DNA of 64,000 bases from Dirofilaria immitis (Eukaryota > Nematoda > Chromadorea > Rhabditida > Onchocercidae), in assembly GCA_024305405.1 (NCBI GenBank), contig JAKNDB010000025.1:1-64000 (forward strand). The letters are read 5' to 3'. A program made the position numbers and the translations under genes. The notes under the pieces were generated by a model, which ran no database searches, was not told the origin of the DNA, and saw only the letters and a list, made by a program, of their open reading frames with translations. The stretch's first letter is position 1; every line of letters starts with the position of its first letter. This document shows positions 25,847-38,400 of this stretch, one piece after another.

Positions 25847-25886
25847 GTTAGATGAGAAATATTATTGAATTTAACTGTTTAAGCTT
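25847..25886. repeat. 40-bp direct repeat, copy 1
   Basis: This 40-bp sequence beginning GTTAGATGAGAAATATTATT and ending AAGCTT is identical to 26131-26170, 284 bp away. The flanks differ, so this is a short dispersed or segmental duplication upstream of kel-8. Confidence 0.9.
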
Positions 25887-26130
25887 TACAAAAATTCCAT
25901 TTCAAGTTAAAAATCTTCAAATTAGACAAATTTATTTGAATTATTAAGAATGTTTCGACCAAGGAATGAAAGAAAGAAGCCTGTTACAGTCTTGCTTCTA
26001 TAACTTTTCAAAAGACAAGCATTATCTGAGATGCTATCATGAAAAATAAATTTATTTTCTACCTAAGTTGAAACAAAGTCTTAATTAGATCATAAAAATT
26101 TTGGCGAACTTTTGGCTCTAAAAGAAGATC

Positions 26131-26170
26131 GTTAGATGAGAAATATTATTGAATTTAACTGTTTAAGCTT
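26131..26170. repeat. 40-bp direct repeat, copy 2
   Basis: Exact second copy of 25847-25886, same orientation. The flanking sequence is unrelated to that of copy 1. Confidence 0.9.
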
Positions 26171-26941
26171 ATTTCAATGGAGACACTCACACATTTCAAG
26201 CATCGCTAAAATCGAGTTGTATAAGACTCTTCACAGAAAATTTAGGCTTTATTTCCTCAAAAATATTATCATCCATTTCTCTTTTCGCAAAATAGAAAAA
26301 TATTATGCAATTCTTCAATTCAAATTCACTTTTCATGGCAACAATTACAAACAATACTTTTTCCTTCGTAAAATTGTGGAAATGGAAGCCAAAACAGCGC
26401 ATCTTATTCCATTATCTTAGTGTTTTTTTCTTGTCCTGGATCTTTTTTATCTATTTCAAGAAAATAAATTTAAATGATTGACTGAAATAACAGTTGAACT
26501 TTGAAATATTGTATATTTTCTAGTGTTCTAATGGAGGAAATTTTTTCGCAAAGGGAAAAGCCAATATTATGAAAAATGAATTTTAAATTGTCTCTTATTC
26601 ATTTTCAAGCTAATCCGTCCGCCAAATAACTTTCTTCAGAAGCTCATAAATAATTTCTTCATATGCCTCATATTTGTTGGGTTACACTTCAATTATTAAC
26701 TCATGCTGCGAAAATCAAATTTCATCATTGAAATCCTATGACTATTTCAACCCAATATCATCTAGCATTGAAGCTCAAAGACAGAAAAGGTTTATTATAT
26801 CGATATTTTATTCTCTTTCATATAAATTCTATCCTAAATTGAAAATTTAATTCGACGAACAATGAATTGTAATCTTCCTACAGATAACCTCCCTGAAAAT
26901 CCCTGCACATAAAATTTGAAAACCGATAACAACCATACTAC

Positions 26942-27054
26942 ATTAAATTGGATTGTTTCAGCCGCTGTTACGTATTGATGATGTTGTTTCAGTTGTGCTT
27001 GAATCTCCACGTCACAATTATTATCGTAACAGATGACCAAGCGAACGGATAACT
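26942..27054 (-). CDS. Orphan exon-like frame
   Basis: On the minus strand a frame lies between a clean acceptor (TTATTCCAG, AG complement at 27055-27056) and a donor (AAT followed by GTAGTATGG). It reads ELSVRLVICYDNNCDVEIQA and QLKQHHQYVTAAETIQFN, with protein-like composition. It could be a 5' exon of kel-8, because the kel-8 start exon is open upstream of its ATG ([10 protein letters not shown] after an AAG acceptor) and the phases fit, but KLHL8 proteins do not usually have such a segment. It could also belong to an unseen gene. Confidence 0.35.
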
Positions 27055-27435
27055 CTGGAATAAAAAGATCAAAAAATTATTTATTCATATGGCTTCACAA
27101 TTTAACAGCAATGTCAGTGACATAGAGCATGCAAAAAATTTGACATATGAAAAATCGAAAATTCTTCACGTGAGTGCCGAGTACATCTATTAAGAATAAC
27201 TAAATACGATTATAAATGGAAAGATGCAAAACATAGCACTCGGAATCTCAAAATTCTAGTTGCAAGACAATGTCGACAAACTAGTTTAGTAATGTCTGAT
27301 CTAAAGAGTGTTTCGTTCCTTTTCACAAACCGAATTTTTTCCTCATCTGGAAAATACCAAGATCAGATCACAAACCCAGAACAAACGTAGATGGGGCAAG
27401 AAAAATGAAATTTCAAAAATGAAATTTCTAAAACA

Positions 27436-27458
27436 ATATATATATATATATATATATT
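27436..27458. repeat. (TA)n microsatellite
   Basis: About 11 TA units in the intergenic region upstream of kel-8. Confidence 0.9.
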
Positions 27459-29730
27459 ATATAAGCGTGGTTTGTGAACACAATGTGCAATATACAGAAT
27501 AAACGACTGGATTAGTACAATCTGATTATCTGCTCTTTTGTGGCAATAACACTAAAAAAATTCAGTTCAACTCATATATATGTATATGTTTGCGGATGTG
27601 ATCCATAACTCATTCACAAGAAACATATCAAAATTATTATTGATTCAATTATAAAATAAATCATGAATGAAATAGGTTACCGGACGAATAATTATTGATT
27701 TGCCAAATGTAAGAAAAGCTTAAAGGAATAAGGCCTCGAAGCAGACTATTTTACTTATTCAAGTCTATATCAATATTCCCTCACAGAAATGAAACAAGCC
27801 AATACATAATATAGACATTATGATGTAGATTTATTGTGATATATTAATATATAAAACATTTAAAATATAAACATAAAAAGAAACTCGAATAATTGAAATA
27901 GAACAGAGCAATGAAAGAACAACAGCAAGAAAGTAAAAGAGTGAAGGAATATAAAATGCAAGAACACATTGCTCTTTTTGTTCGTCTCTCCTTCCTGCTG
28001 ATGACAATCAATTGTCGCATGGAGCGATCCGAAATGTCTACAGCTATAATAATTGCTGCTGTTTATTGCACCCTTTCTAGAAGCATCGACCGATTTAAAA
28101 CAATTGCTTTTCTATATCGATAGCACTGACCTATTCTTTTTTATATCATAGTCACTCGAATTATCCGATCAAGAGCGGATATATGACATTACCTAGTCAT
28201 GATAAAACGAAAACAATGTCAGCTATTTGCTTTCTCTTGAGCTAATGGATATTTCTCGACTATGAAACAACTTTATATCGGCATTAATCTTTCGGAAGAA
28301 ACGATAATCATCCATTCATTTTATTTGGCTAGATTATCGATGATTCGAATTTGATAATCCTAGCTTTCCAACATGCGCTATCTTATTCTAAAACTCTTAC
28401 AATATCACCAATATTACTACAATCCACAAAATCAGGGACAACGACATATCAATCTATATCCCAAACTGCAATAACTCTCAAAGATAATTTTTTTAAACTA
28501 AGCTGGAATAAATTGTAAAGTATAATGAACAGGTCTTTCTTCTCTCTTAATAGCGCTACTTTATGCTTTATAAAACATGAAACTTAGAAACAAATTTATA
28601 AATCATTACAAAGATTTTTAGAATAGGAGAAAGATGAAAAATAAATTTCATTGAAATTTTTTTCAATAAAATTTTTAAAGCCTGAAAAACTCATGAAAAA
28701 ACTTCCAATACCAATATTCCACAATTTCGAATTATTCAAAAAATCTTGACAACCTAAAAACACTTACCTATGAGAAAAAACTGTCATAGTAAACTAAAGA
28801 AATACGTCTGATCGGTGCCAAAAATTTTGAAACTTTCTCCTGTCGTTGAAAACGCAGCCATCCCACCCTTACTCTGACAAAAGTTAAATGGAGAAACAAC
28901 ACGATATGGTTGCTTCTGAATTATACTTTCAAAAATCTTTTCAAACAAAAACCTGCAGCAGTTAAAATAGATATAAGTTGTCGATACAATGTCTTATTCC
29001 AATCAAATAACAATTTCTAATGCAGTCTGACACATTTCAAAATCGTCATATCATGCTACAATTACAGTATCCATCCCACATTTCGTCAATCCTCCTTATC
29101 AATTTCGCATAGATGAAAAAGGGTGCATAAAAAAACATGATTTATAGAATGCTAAGAACAAATATCATAAAAAGTAAGCCAAAAACATGTCTATCCTGGC
29201 AGCAACCCTACTCAATAAAAATGTTTATTTAAGATATCGGTAAACAATTGTTACAGGAAAGTAATTAGGAGTGTGATTTTTTCATCAACAGAAATCACTC
29301 CTATCATCCAATAGTTGTATAAAGAAGAATTCATCTTGTAGTATTCAATCGATAAATACAAGAACCTACGAAACAAGCTATTCAGTAATAGCATACTATT
29401 TGTATCCATATATGATTGCCTGTTGACGGAATTTATCGACCGGTTTCATCAGAAATTATTGGTCATTAATAGCGCAATTAAATGCCAAGTATTTTATTTT
29501 TATAATCTAAAAGAGATTACAGCACCCATCTTTGTTTAGGGTATTAATAATTAGGACCCAGTTTGGAATCCGATTAGTATCATAATTTCATCAATGAATT
29601 ACCCTCAATAACAAGTACACTAAATACAAATTTATACTGCTCTCCATTTCAACATTATAGTAATGCATTTTTGATTTTCCAGTTTCTAATCCAATATTTC
29701 TATTTGTTTATTGCCGCCGCTGCTTTTTAT

Positions 29731-31625
29731 TTATTCTTTGTGATGCAAACTCAGTTTTCTTCGTGCAATGAAATGTTTAATACATGAGAGCATTATGGAT
29801 TTGTGCACAACCTGTACTAATATGGCAATATGTGGGTGGTTCAGTGAAACATGACTATCCGGTGCTAGTTGTTTCAAAGCTAGCAGCACCATATCCATAA
29901 CATCACTCTTTCCCAAGCTATCATTATTTCGCGCTCTAAATTCGAGTAAATATGTTGGCCATTTACCGTCTTCAGCTACATGGAAATGCCTCGAAATTAA
30001 TCGGCTCACTTCCTGAAATCATTATCAATTTAACTGGTAATAAGGAAAAAGAATGTACTTCTGTTCATTTGAAAATGAAAAAGTAAAGGAGAATGTACTT
30101 CTGTTCATTTTAGAATGAAAAAGTATCTTGACCATTTGAGTTCTGACATCTGCTATGCATTATCTGACTCTAGCTTTTCAAATGCAATAATTTTTCAAAT
30201 AATCCTTATTTAAATTACTTTCAATCGCATTGCAAAAAAATGATGATTATAATCGACAGAGAAAAAAACCATTTAAATTTATTTAATCGCATAAAAAACT
30301 TTTTCACGAGCAAATCCATAAAAATGCTTCAATATATCCACCAATAAATGAGTCTTTTTTGATATAACAAAATTCAAATGTATTATAAAAAAAAACTAAT
30401 GTAAAAATATTTCTATTCTCATTTATCATGCTACCTAATATTCTGTAAAATTACAAAGGAAATATGGAGCGAGAAAAGAGAAGAGAGAATAGACAATGAT
30501 ATATAATCAAGGAAAAGTAACAAGCAGCACGAATTTACAAATCTTTTAATGTTATTTATGCTGGCTTCAGTAAAGTTTATTAATATAAGTACCATATCTA
30601 ACTGAACCATATCCACTCTGCAAGTTCTTTCCACCGGCCATACCCTCTGCAGAAGACGACAGCACCGCTCTCGCAACACCATTTCAATAAGATAATCCAC
30701 AAAATCATAAACGTTTTTGTCATTTATCCCTTTCACAACAAAAAACAGGCAATTGTTCGCACCAGTTGGTCGCTGCCATATTTTCCGCTCGTTTGCATTT
30801 CTTTTATCGTTTCGCGCTACAGAAAGTAGTTGTTCAGTTAATGAACTATTTTAAGTTGCTCATTAAATAACGTATCTTACTTACTATGCAGTATTAATGT
30901 GGAGTACAATATGTACTTTCTTAATCAATTAATTACTTCAGTCGTCTCATAAAACTGTCCGAATTTATTTTTTTAATGCATTGCTTCGTCTAAAAATGTA
31001 GTTAGGTCCAAAAATACGGATATAAAAACGAATAACGACTCTTTTAATATTTTTCATTAAATTTCCCACGCTTTCAATTTCGCACCATTAGTCACTTATT
31101 TGTCTATTAAGCAGCAATTCCCGTTTTTAGACATTTGATTGCGTGATTTTCGAGTAAGCTATTTTCTTTATCTATCGACTTTGTACAAGTCATATTTCAA
31201 AATCTTTAGATGCTTGACTACACATTTTACACAAATCAGGAGATTTGAAATGAAGAAAAACAAAGATATAATCTAAACAGAACAGAAAGAACAGTAAAAA
31301 ATTATGTGAAACTATAAAAGTTTAAGATCTGCATGAGATAATAAGTACTAAAACCTTGATCACATAACCGTTTTACCGAATCTGCGACATCTTCTTCATC
31401 ATTATTAGAATTAATCTCTTTTCCAATATTGTTATCATCGCAATCTTCTGACGGATCATCTTTCTTCCATACTTCCAAAGCTTGTTCGATAATATTATAT
31501 GCTTCACGCACTGCTTGCCTTTCATTCCCATTACACGTGAAGAATAATCCACAGCAGCCTGATTCCACCCATTTTTTTTACATTCTGATTATAACGAAAA
31601 TTGCATCGTTTTTATTCTTCTCCAT
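29731..31625 (-). CDS. THUMPD1: THUMP domain protein, THUMPD1/Tan1 orthologue
   Basis: THUMPD1/Tan1 proteins bind tRNA through a THUMP domain and serve as the cofactor for N4-acetylation of cytidine 12 by NAT10/Kre33. Exons: 31355-31625 (or a later start), 30617-30816, 29731-30012; about 250 residues. Exon 1 has GLFFTCNGNERQAVREAY, the counterpart of human ITCNMNERKCVEEAY, then an acidic stretch. Exon 2 has TGANNCLFFVVKGINDKN (human SGANNVVFIRTLGIEPEK) and ERTCR. Exon 3 holds the THUMP core: LLEFRARNNDSLGKSDV, VSLNHPHIAILVQVV and SCIKHFIARRKLSL. The start is unresolved: an in-frame ATG at 31625 (MEKNKND) is followed after 15 codons by TAA inside ATGTAAAAAAAATGG, probably a consensus error. 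The tail after THUMP is short compared with human. Confidence 0.85.
30051..30127. repeat. 40-bp imperfect tandem duplication in THUMPD1 intron
   Basis: Two adjacent copies (30051-30090 and about 30091-30127) each begin GAATGTACTTCTGTTCATTT and continue to GAAAAAGTA with a few differences. They lie in intron 2 of THUMPD1. Confidence 0.85.
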
Positions 31626-31994
31626 GAATGCCTTATTATTCAAATTATTACGCGAAGTATGACGTATGGAATGCACGAAATTTAGGAAATATCTACAGAC
31701 AACTAACTATAAATCTCCCCTTCACCATTCCCTGACCAACCGAAATAGAACCACTAATTATAATCCAAACATCATCTGACTTCGACAACGTATGCTCGAA
31801 CTATATGAATACCGCGAATTTAAATTTTGATCTAAAGCGAAATTTCAATAATGTTAAAAACTATCATCTTGAACTTTCCATAAGACAAGTATTTCTATTC
31901 TTATTTAAATAGATAAGGAGTATCAAAATTATTCAGATTATGAATGATCTACATTCATAAGATAAAATTTAATATTGATTGGAATTCATGATTT
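31626..31994. other. Short intergenic spacer
   Basis: This 369-bp spacer separates THUMPD1 from the 3' end of the next minus-strand gene. It is AT-rich, and no coding or structural signal was seen. With same-strand neighbours at this distance an operon is possible but not shown. Confidence 0.4.
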
Positions 31995-32679
31995 TCATTT
32001 TGCTAATATGACATCACTCTCACTAGGAGGTCCAGTATCAAATTTTACAACATCCAGATCAACTTCTTCGGGTTTGTAGGTGTCGATAACATGTATAATG
32101 GCTTCTAGCAACATCTTGTTTAACATCAGTCTTATGGATGCATTTTGATTTCCAGTATTTTTTTGTATTTCTGCTTCCGAGCATATTTCTTGAATATTTT
32201 AATTTCCGAAGATTTGAATTTAATAATTAATAAAAATAGCCGCTTCATTAAAGAACTATGATATATTATAAAAACATCAGTCATTTAAAAGACTAAAATC
32301 AAATTATGCCAGTTTTAAATCCCTCACTTATATTTAACCACATACATAGCTGCTTCTTCAATCTTCTTTTCTAAATATTTGATAAAATTTACCGATTGTA
32401 CCGTAAGAGATGAAGAAGTGAGAAAATGAAATGCAGACTGAGACGAAAGACACTGTTAACTGTTTTGCCAGAAACAAGAACTGCCTATAACATATCGGTC
32501 ATTATATTCTAATAAGTTCCAAGAAATACACATGCGAGGAGTACATATGAGAAAATTTCAACTTTTTCTCATAGTTTTGGAAAAATGAAAGCCCTAAAAT
32601 ATTGATGGATGTGTCAAATTTTTAGTCATTCCATTTCTCAATACATCTAATTCCGGAATCAGTTTCTTAAACCCCATTG
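31995..32679 (-). CDS. Unassigned gene with helix-loop-helix-like segment, partial
   Basis: Three minus-strand segments with protein-like frames can be chained. 32645-32679 follows an AACAG acceptor and reads MGFKKLIPELD before a GTATTG donor. 32339-32437 follows CTCAG and reads SSSLTVQSVNFIKYLEKKIEE, in phase with the first. 31995-32188 is open for over 60 codons, ending with LLEAIIHVIDTYKPEEVDL, VKFDTGPPSESDVI and TGA at 31995-31997. The first two resemble helix 1 (LIPEL) and helix 2 of a bHLH or bHLH-zipper domain, but the basic region was not found upstream and the phase into the last exon does not close without a one-base correction or another acceptor. The symbol is left open. Confidence 0.35.
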
Positions 32680-35446
32680 CTGTTCATTTATTTTAATATA
32701 ATTCGAACAGGAAAAAAATGATTCAGTGACTCGATTTTGAAAAACAATCTATTTCGTTTTAAAAATTCATTGCTTAAGTGGCTAATCTGCTTGAAAGCAA
32801 TTCATATTTGAAAGGAATGATTTCGTATCGATAATTTTATTTTATTTTTTTAGCTTCTATCCTGAAAGTAAGTTGGCATCGTCTACAGGTGCCATAGATG
32901 AATTGTGAATGTAAAGGAAATTCAAACGGAAATATTGATTTGGTAAAATGTGATTTACACTCTTGTAAACGAAAAATAAAAAGGGGCGATCAAAAAATCA
33001 TAAAAAGGAAGGATAGCGATCAAAAATTATCATGATCATTTATCATGATCAAGAATTACTCACACTTTAGGCTAAAATTATCAGACTATTTAATTGTTTG
33101 TTTTTCTAATGTCAACAGTAAACAAGTCTTTAAGCAATAATATAGCGAAATGAACTATTAGTATTACTAAAACTATCAAATTAGTCAATATGATGGTGTT
33201 AATTATTCCATAGAGTATACATGGAATACAGCTCATTGTTCTAATTCAATGACTTTTCGGTAAAATTACCGAAATTTAGGTTTTATTTGGTTGGCTGTAA
33301 AAAAGGAAAGAATTGTAAAAATGCGAAAAATAAGGTAAAATTTTTTAAATATAAAATCGAAATTATTATAATACCGGTTTATTTTTATTTCCATTCATTG
33401 CTCAATATTTCCTTTGCATTCCTTGCACCTTGCACCCCGTTATCCTTCTTTAAATCCATTTCAACATCATCAAAAGTGGAGTGAATAGTAAAACACGTTT
33501 TATTTCATTTCACTTCTCATGCCATCACTTAACTTGATTTGCAAAGAATGGTGAGTAAAAATGTCAGCACATATTATCTTTCATATCAATAAATTTTAGA
33601 TACTCTGTGAAATTAGGAAGATAATGACGATGATAGTTAAAAATAATTTTTGTAATGAAGAATGGAATAAGTAGAGGAATCCGAGGATTCCGGAATTCCG
33701 CATGGAAGAAGCCACTAAGTCATCGAAGACTGCAAAAAACTTCTGCAATTCTATGATGCATTTCAGGATTTTTTAAGAATTAGCAAAATCTCAGGCTTTG
33801 CAAACTTCTTTTGCTTTCAATACACATTCTCTTCTCTTTTCCATTATGCTGAAATATCGTAGGGTGTTTCTAGCAAACTCAAGCAAATTGGTCGAAATTA
33901 TTATTTTTTCGTTCATTATTCTCATAAGACCTTTTTTCTTTTCCTTAATTTTTTTCTTCGCCAAATTTGAAGCTCTCCCATCACTATTCTTACAACGTTT
34001 TGCTTTTTCCTATTTTGCATAATTATATAAACTATATAGTATATATATATATGCTCGCCCCAACAGATTTTAAAATGCTCATCTTTTAGGTCAAAGGATA
34101 ATCGCTGAGAGATGATACTTCCCGAGAACTGTTCTTGAATTCAATATTATAAGATCCAAATCAAATCTAACAATGTATAGAGACACTGAAATTTTACATT
34201 TATTTGCAAAGTCAGAGCAAAAAATCTAAGCCATGCATTGATCTTACACAAGATATTAATCAAATTGGAAAACAATATAGCGACCAGCAAATTTTTCATT
34301 TCCATTACCAATATGAGCTATATAAAATAATCACAATTAAATTTCAGCAATTCAACCCATCATTAAAAATGAGATGTTTCTGTTATCGCAGAAGGAAACT
34401 TTTTCCGATACTTTCTTTCGATTTCAATTCACTTAATAGTGAAATCCATCATTCACTGTTATCATTTTGACTGTTATCACAACTCCGGCAATATATTGTT
34501 ACTAATTAGTTTTAAACTTAAGCCTTACATCTTAACTAAGATAAAACTCATCGCGAAAATACACTTCTCTGAATCATTCGAAGATTATCACCGTGATGGA
34601 AGCTGTCGCTGTTACTGTCTAGCACTTTATTAAATTACTATAATCACCATAGCCGTAATACATATATTTTTGGAAAAAGAATGAAAGACACTTGAACTTA
34701 CGACATGAAAAATAAACTAATTGAAATTAAGACTAAAGCATTGTGAGATTTATTGCGTAATGAATTTGGTAATAAAATTCGAATTATAAATATATTACGA
34801 AATATAATGGTTGATTGAATTATTCATCAAGTTTATAGTCCTTTAATTAATTTCATCATAATTGGATCTTTTATTCTTATTAAGTCATATCGTCACATAT
34901 GCCAAGTAATTCTAGATTGAAACTTCAGGAATTTTTTCAGTAACAACAAGAATTAATTCAAGCAAAAATTTTTATTGATGTCGCTTCCTTGTTCATTTTG
35001 AGACTATTTGGAATATCGAGTTGAGTGCAGGGAAGTCAGCCAGTGAAAATTCGGAAAAGTTGTTTGCACAAATCTTACATTAGATATTTGATATAAATTT
35101 TGAAAGTTCACATAAAGACTGGATTTTCAAATAATAAGAATATTACATACAGCTTTAAACACATAGTTCCAAAATATTTACATATAAAAAACAAAATTAA
35201 AAGCTAAAGCACACTTTACTGAACGTTGGAAAAAAACCAACAGTCTTAATGCTTCGTATGATAAAATATAAATTTTAAAATAAAAAAAAATTTAATAGAG
35301 AATCCTTTTCCCGAAAGCAATGAGAGATATTAAAATTATGGGAATGTTAAAAAATTGATCAGCCTAATATGATATGCTTTAAACTCATGGAATATAACAT
35401 CATAGAAAAACGATGATGCATGCCTTCTAAAATAATGATGGAAGCA
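32680..35446. other. Gene-poor 2.8 kb
   Basis: No supported exon was found. It may contain missing 5' exons of the unassigned gene ending at 31995 and the 3' flank of RFT1. Open frames at 33287-33484, 33798-34022 and 34204-34470 (plus) lack splice partners and family motifs. A short TA run lies near 34038-34052. Confidence 0.45.
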
Positions 35447-38400
35447 TTAGTCATCATGAGCATTCAATGACTTATCACGGAGAAATTTAGCAACATGTAC
35501 ATCACTTTGATAGATATAATTGACAACAAAAATGAATAATGAACATCCAACAGCTATGTGTGCAGCGCTGTGCATTATACCATCAATTCCACCAAAATCT
35601 AAAATTCAACTTATTTTAATTCATCTAAAACTTTAATCAAATAAGTAAAATTTGATTTAATAGAATTTGCTTATCGATTTAAATTCAAAAAATAACAAAT
35701 TAGTTTCAAAAAAGACAATTTGTTTAAATTTAAAAATAACAAATTTGTGATAAAAACAATAGCGATAAATCATGTAAATAAAAAATTTTGATGAAGGCTG
35801 AGTAGATCTCGATTCAACTCTATCTGTAAAAGGGAATAGAACTGAGAGATGAAAATAGAAAATTGTAGCATTCCTTTAGTTCAAAGAAGTATATTTCCAG
35901 ATCAGGTAGAAGCGCTAAGTAATGTCATCGCTTTTTTAATCGAACAGGATAGAAACTGATTCACTATGACATTTTGCAAAATTTTAAAAAACTTCAAAAA
36001 CTGACCAGAAAGGAAAGTGATGTTACCACAAGACAGAAAAGGAGAACTAGAGCAGTTGAGAAATTCGGAAGTGCTTTAAAAAGCTTATTTGACCACATGA
36101 GAATTGTTGAATATGCCGCCAGCTAAAAAGTGAATAATACTCTAATTCTATTACAACATTCAATAAGAACAAGTTTTTTTAGTTAAATCGATCTTAGAAA
36201 ATCACCAAATCACAACAAAATAACTGCTTACCTATAGGCTATTCGCATTAGCATACTGATTATATTTGCTAGTATCAAGCCATATGCACCGACAGCATAC
36301 GAAAACGCAGACGACAGCAATATTTGGATGGGAGAGGAAAGAAATAAAAACCAGCCATGCGAAAGAAGCTGAAATTTTGTAACATATAGCAGTTCTATTA
36401 AAAGAAAAAACTATATTCAAGTTGAACAATTAGAAAAATTATCAAAGAAAAATTGCTTACTTAAAGTACTAGATTAACAACGAGGAAACATGGTGGAAGA
36501 TAACCTAGGAACTTACTAAAACTAAGAAAGCAAAGATCAGGTCGACAAACAGTCAACAGAAAGTTCAAAATTTACAAAAGAGTAGACTTTAACTACTTAA
36601 GACATGGATTTATACTTTTCCTAACAAACGCAATACGTTACAATCTATACTGAATATTCTTGCAAGAAGTGATGGATAAAGTATTTAGTAAAAGAGCTGT
36701 CCATTAAAAAAGGCGAAAATGTATAATTAATTTGCAAATCAAATCAATTTTTACACTAGTTTATAAAATGAACCTCCTGTTCGTCCATCGTCGCCATAGA
36801 AAAGCATTCAGTAACACCATTGATTGCAATGATAATTATGTAAAAACAGTAAAATCTCAGGATATTCGCACCTAAAAAAACCGAAGTTCCACAGGATTTA
36901 TCTACAAGTTCATAATACAAGAAATATAATGCTAATTTTTTTTCAAAATTTAAAATTCATTAGTCGGTATTTTGATGCTTCTAAAAAACTAGAAACTTAT
37001 CTGCATTATTGATTAGTAAAGCGCCACCATATATTTTGATAGCAAGAGGAGAATAAGGTATTGCAAAAATAAATATCACAGTACCAACCACAATAACAAT
37101 ATGTAGAAGATTATTCATTGCACTGAACCCCTTTTTCACATTAATCTGCAAACGATAAATATATATGTAGCATGGATCTATACACTGAACGCTTCAAAAA
37201 TTAGCGAAACATCGGTAAAGAAGTACATCTCTCATTTAACCTTGAAGGATTTTGAATTTAGGAGTTACCTTTTACTTAAGATTCAAACAAAATCAAAGCA
37301 ACTAATGCGGAAGTTTAAGATTGTTAGACAACTTATCTGCATTATTGATTAGTAAAGATTCAATGCTCTCATATACTACCTCAATTTGATCTTTCGCCGA
37401 AGTTGCTCTTCGAAGACATGTGGAGAAATACAAATAAGCAGAATGTTCGAGTGGTGCGAAAATGATGCGTGCAACCAAACTACCCAATTTATCAACGGCA
37501 TCAAAAACCGCTAAAAATAAACCAATTTACAATTACGTTTAGAACTCGTCCTTTTCGAATAAAAAAATTTGCACATAATTGCTTAAAGCAAAATTCAAGC
37601 TGAACCAAAAAAATATGATTGAAAATTGATAAATCTAGCCTTGATCTGACAAAGAAAAGAAATTCGTGAATGCAAGTACGTAGCCAGTACCATTCGTAAT
37701 AGCCTGCTTAAAAATGGAATGAATAGTAAAAGCTCCCAATAAAGAACGATTCTGAAATTTTAAGTTTATCCAATCATGAAATTCAACACAAGCTAAATAT
37801 AATGCATGCATGAAATCATAAATCATAATGAATACAAAGCACTGAAAATGAAAAATACCTCTTTTGAAAAAGACTTTTGGAAAACTTGGATAAAGTGATA
37901 TCATATTGAAATCTCTGACATGTGGCACGACTGATCGAATACCAGAAACTAATAGATATATGCACAAAGCAGTGTAACAGAAAGATGATAAAATCTGCAA
38001 GTCATAATGGAATGTATACTGGAAAAAAATCATAAGTATTAGTAAAGATAAATAAGCATTAATAAAGGTGATAATCACAAAAAATAATTTTCTATTCCTA
38101 TCTAAAGGAAACTAGCGGGATTTGAATATGATTCAGGTGGATTAAAACTCAGATGCTGTGACAATGAACAGTTTTCTTTTCAAATTTAAATTTGCTTTGT
38201 CGTAGAGTGTTGCGTTTTTCAAACGACTTTATTATATTTATAACGTTTTCGAGTTTTTTTTTCGCGAAACTTTCTTTCCTTATCTTTTTATACTTTTTTA
38301 TATTTTCAAACAAACCTGTGCGCAGCAGAATGCATAAACTGGTGACATTGGTACACCAATAATTAGAATAAATGCAAAAACACGTTGCGCTATAACCAGA

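Larger units (their letters stand above)
25675..29730. other. Intergenic 4 kb upstream of kel-8
   Basis: Apart from the orphan exon-like frame at 26942-27054 and the repeats listed separately, no gene was recognised. The open frames of 64-94 codons here are AT-driven and lack paired splice sites or family motifs. The region should contain the kel-8 promoter and the 3' flank of THUMPD1. Confidence 0.5.

Noticed and set aside
31302..31568. GTG at 31568 as THUMPD1 start
   Set aside because: Non-AUG start in a nematode nuclear gene is not supported; the M in the translation comes from alternative-start rules.
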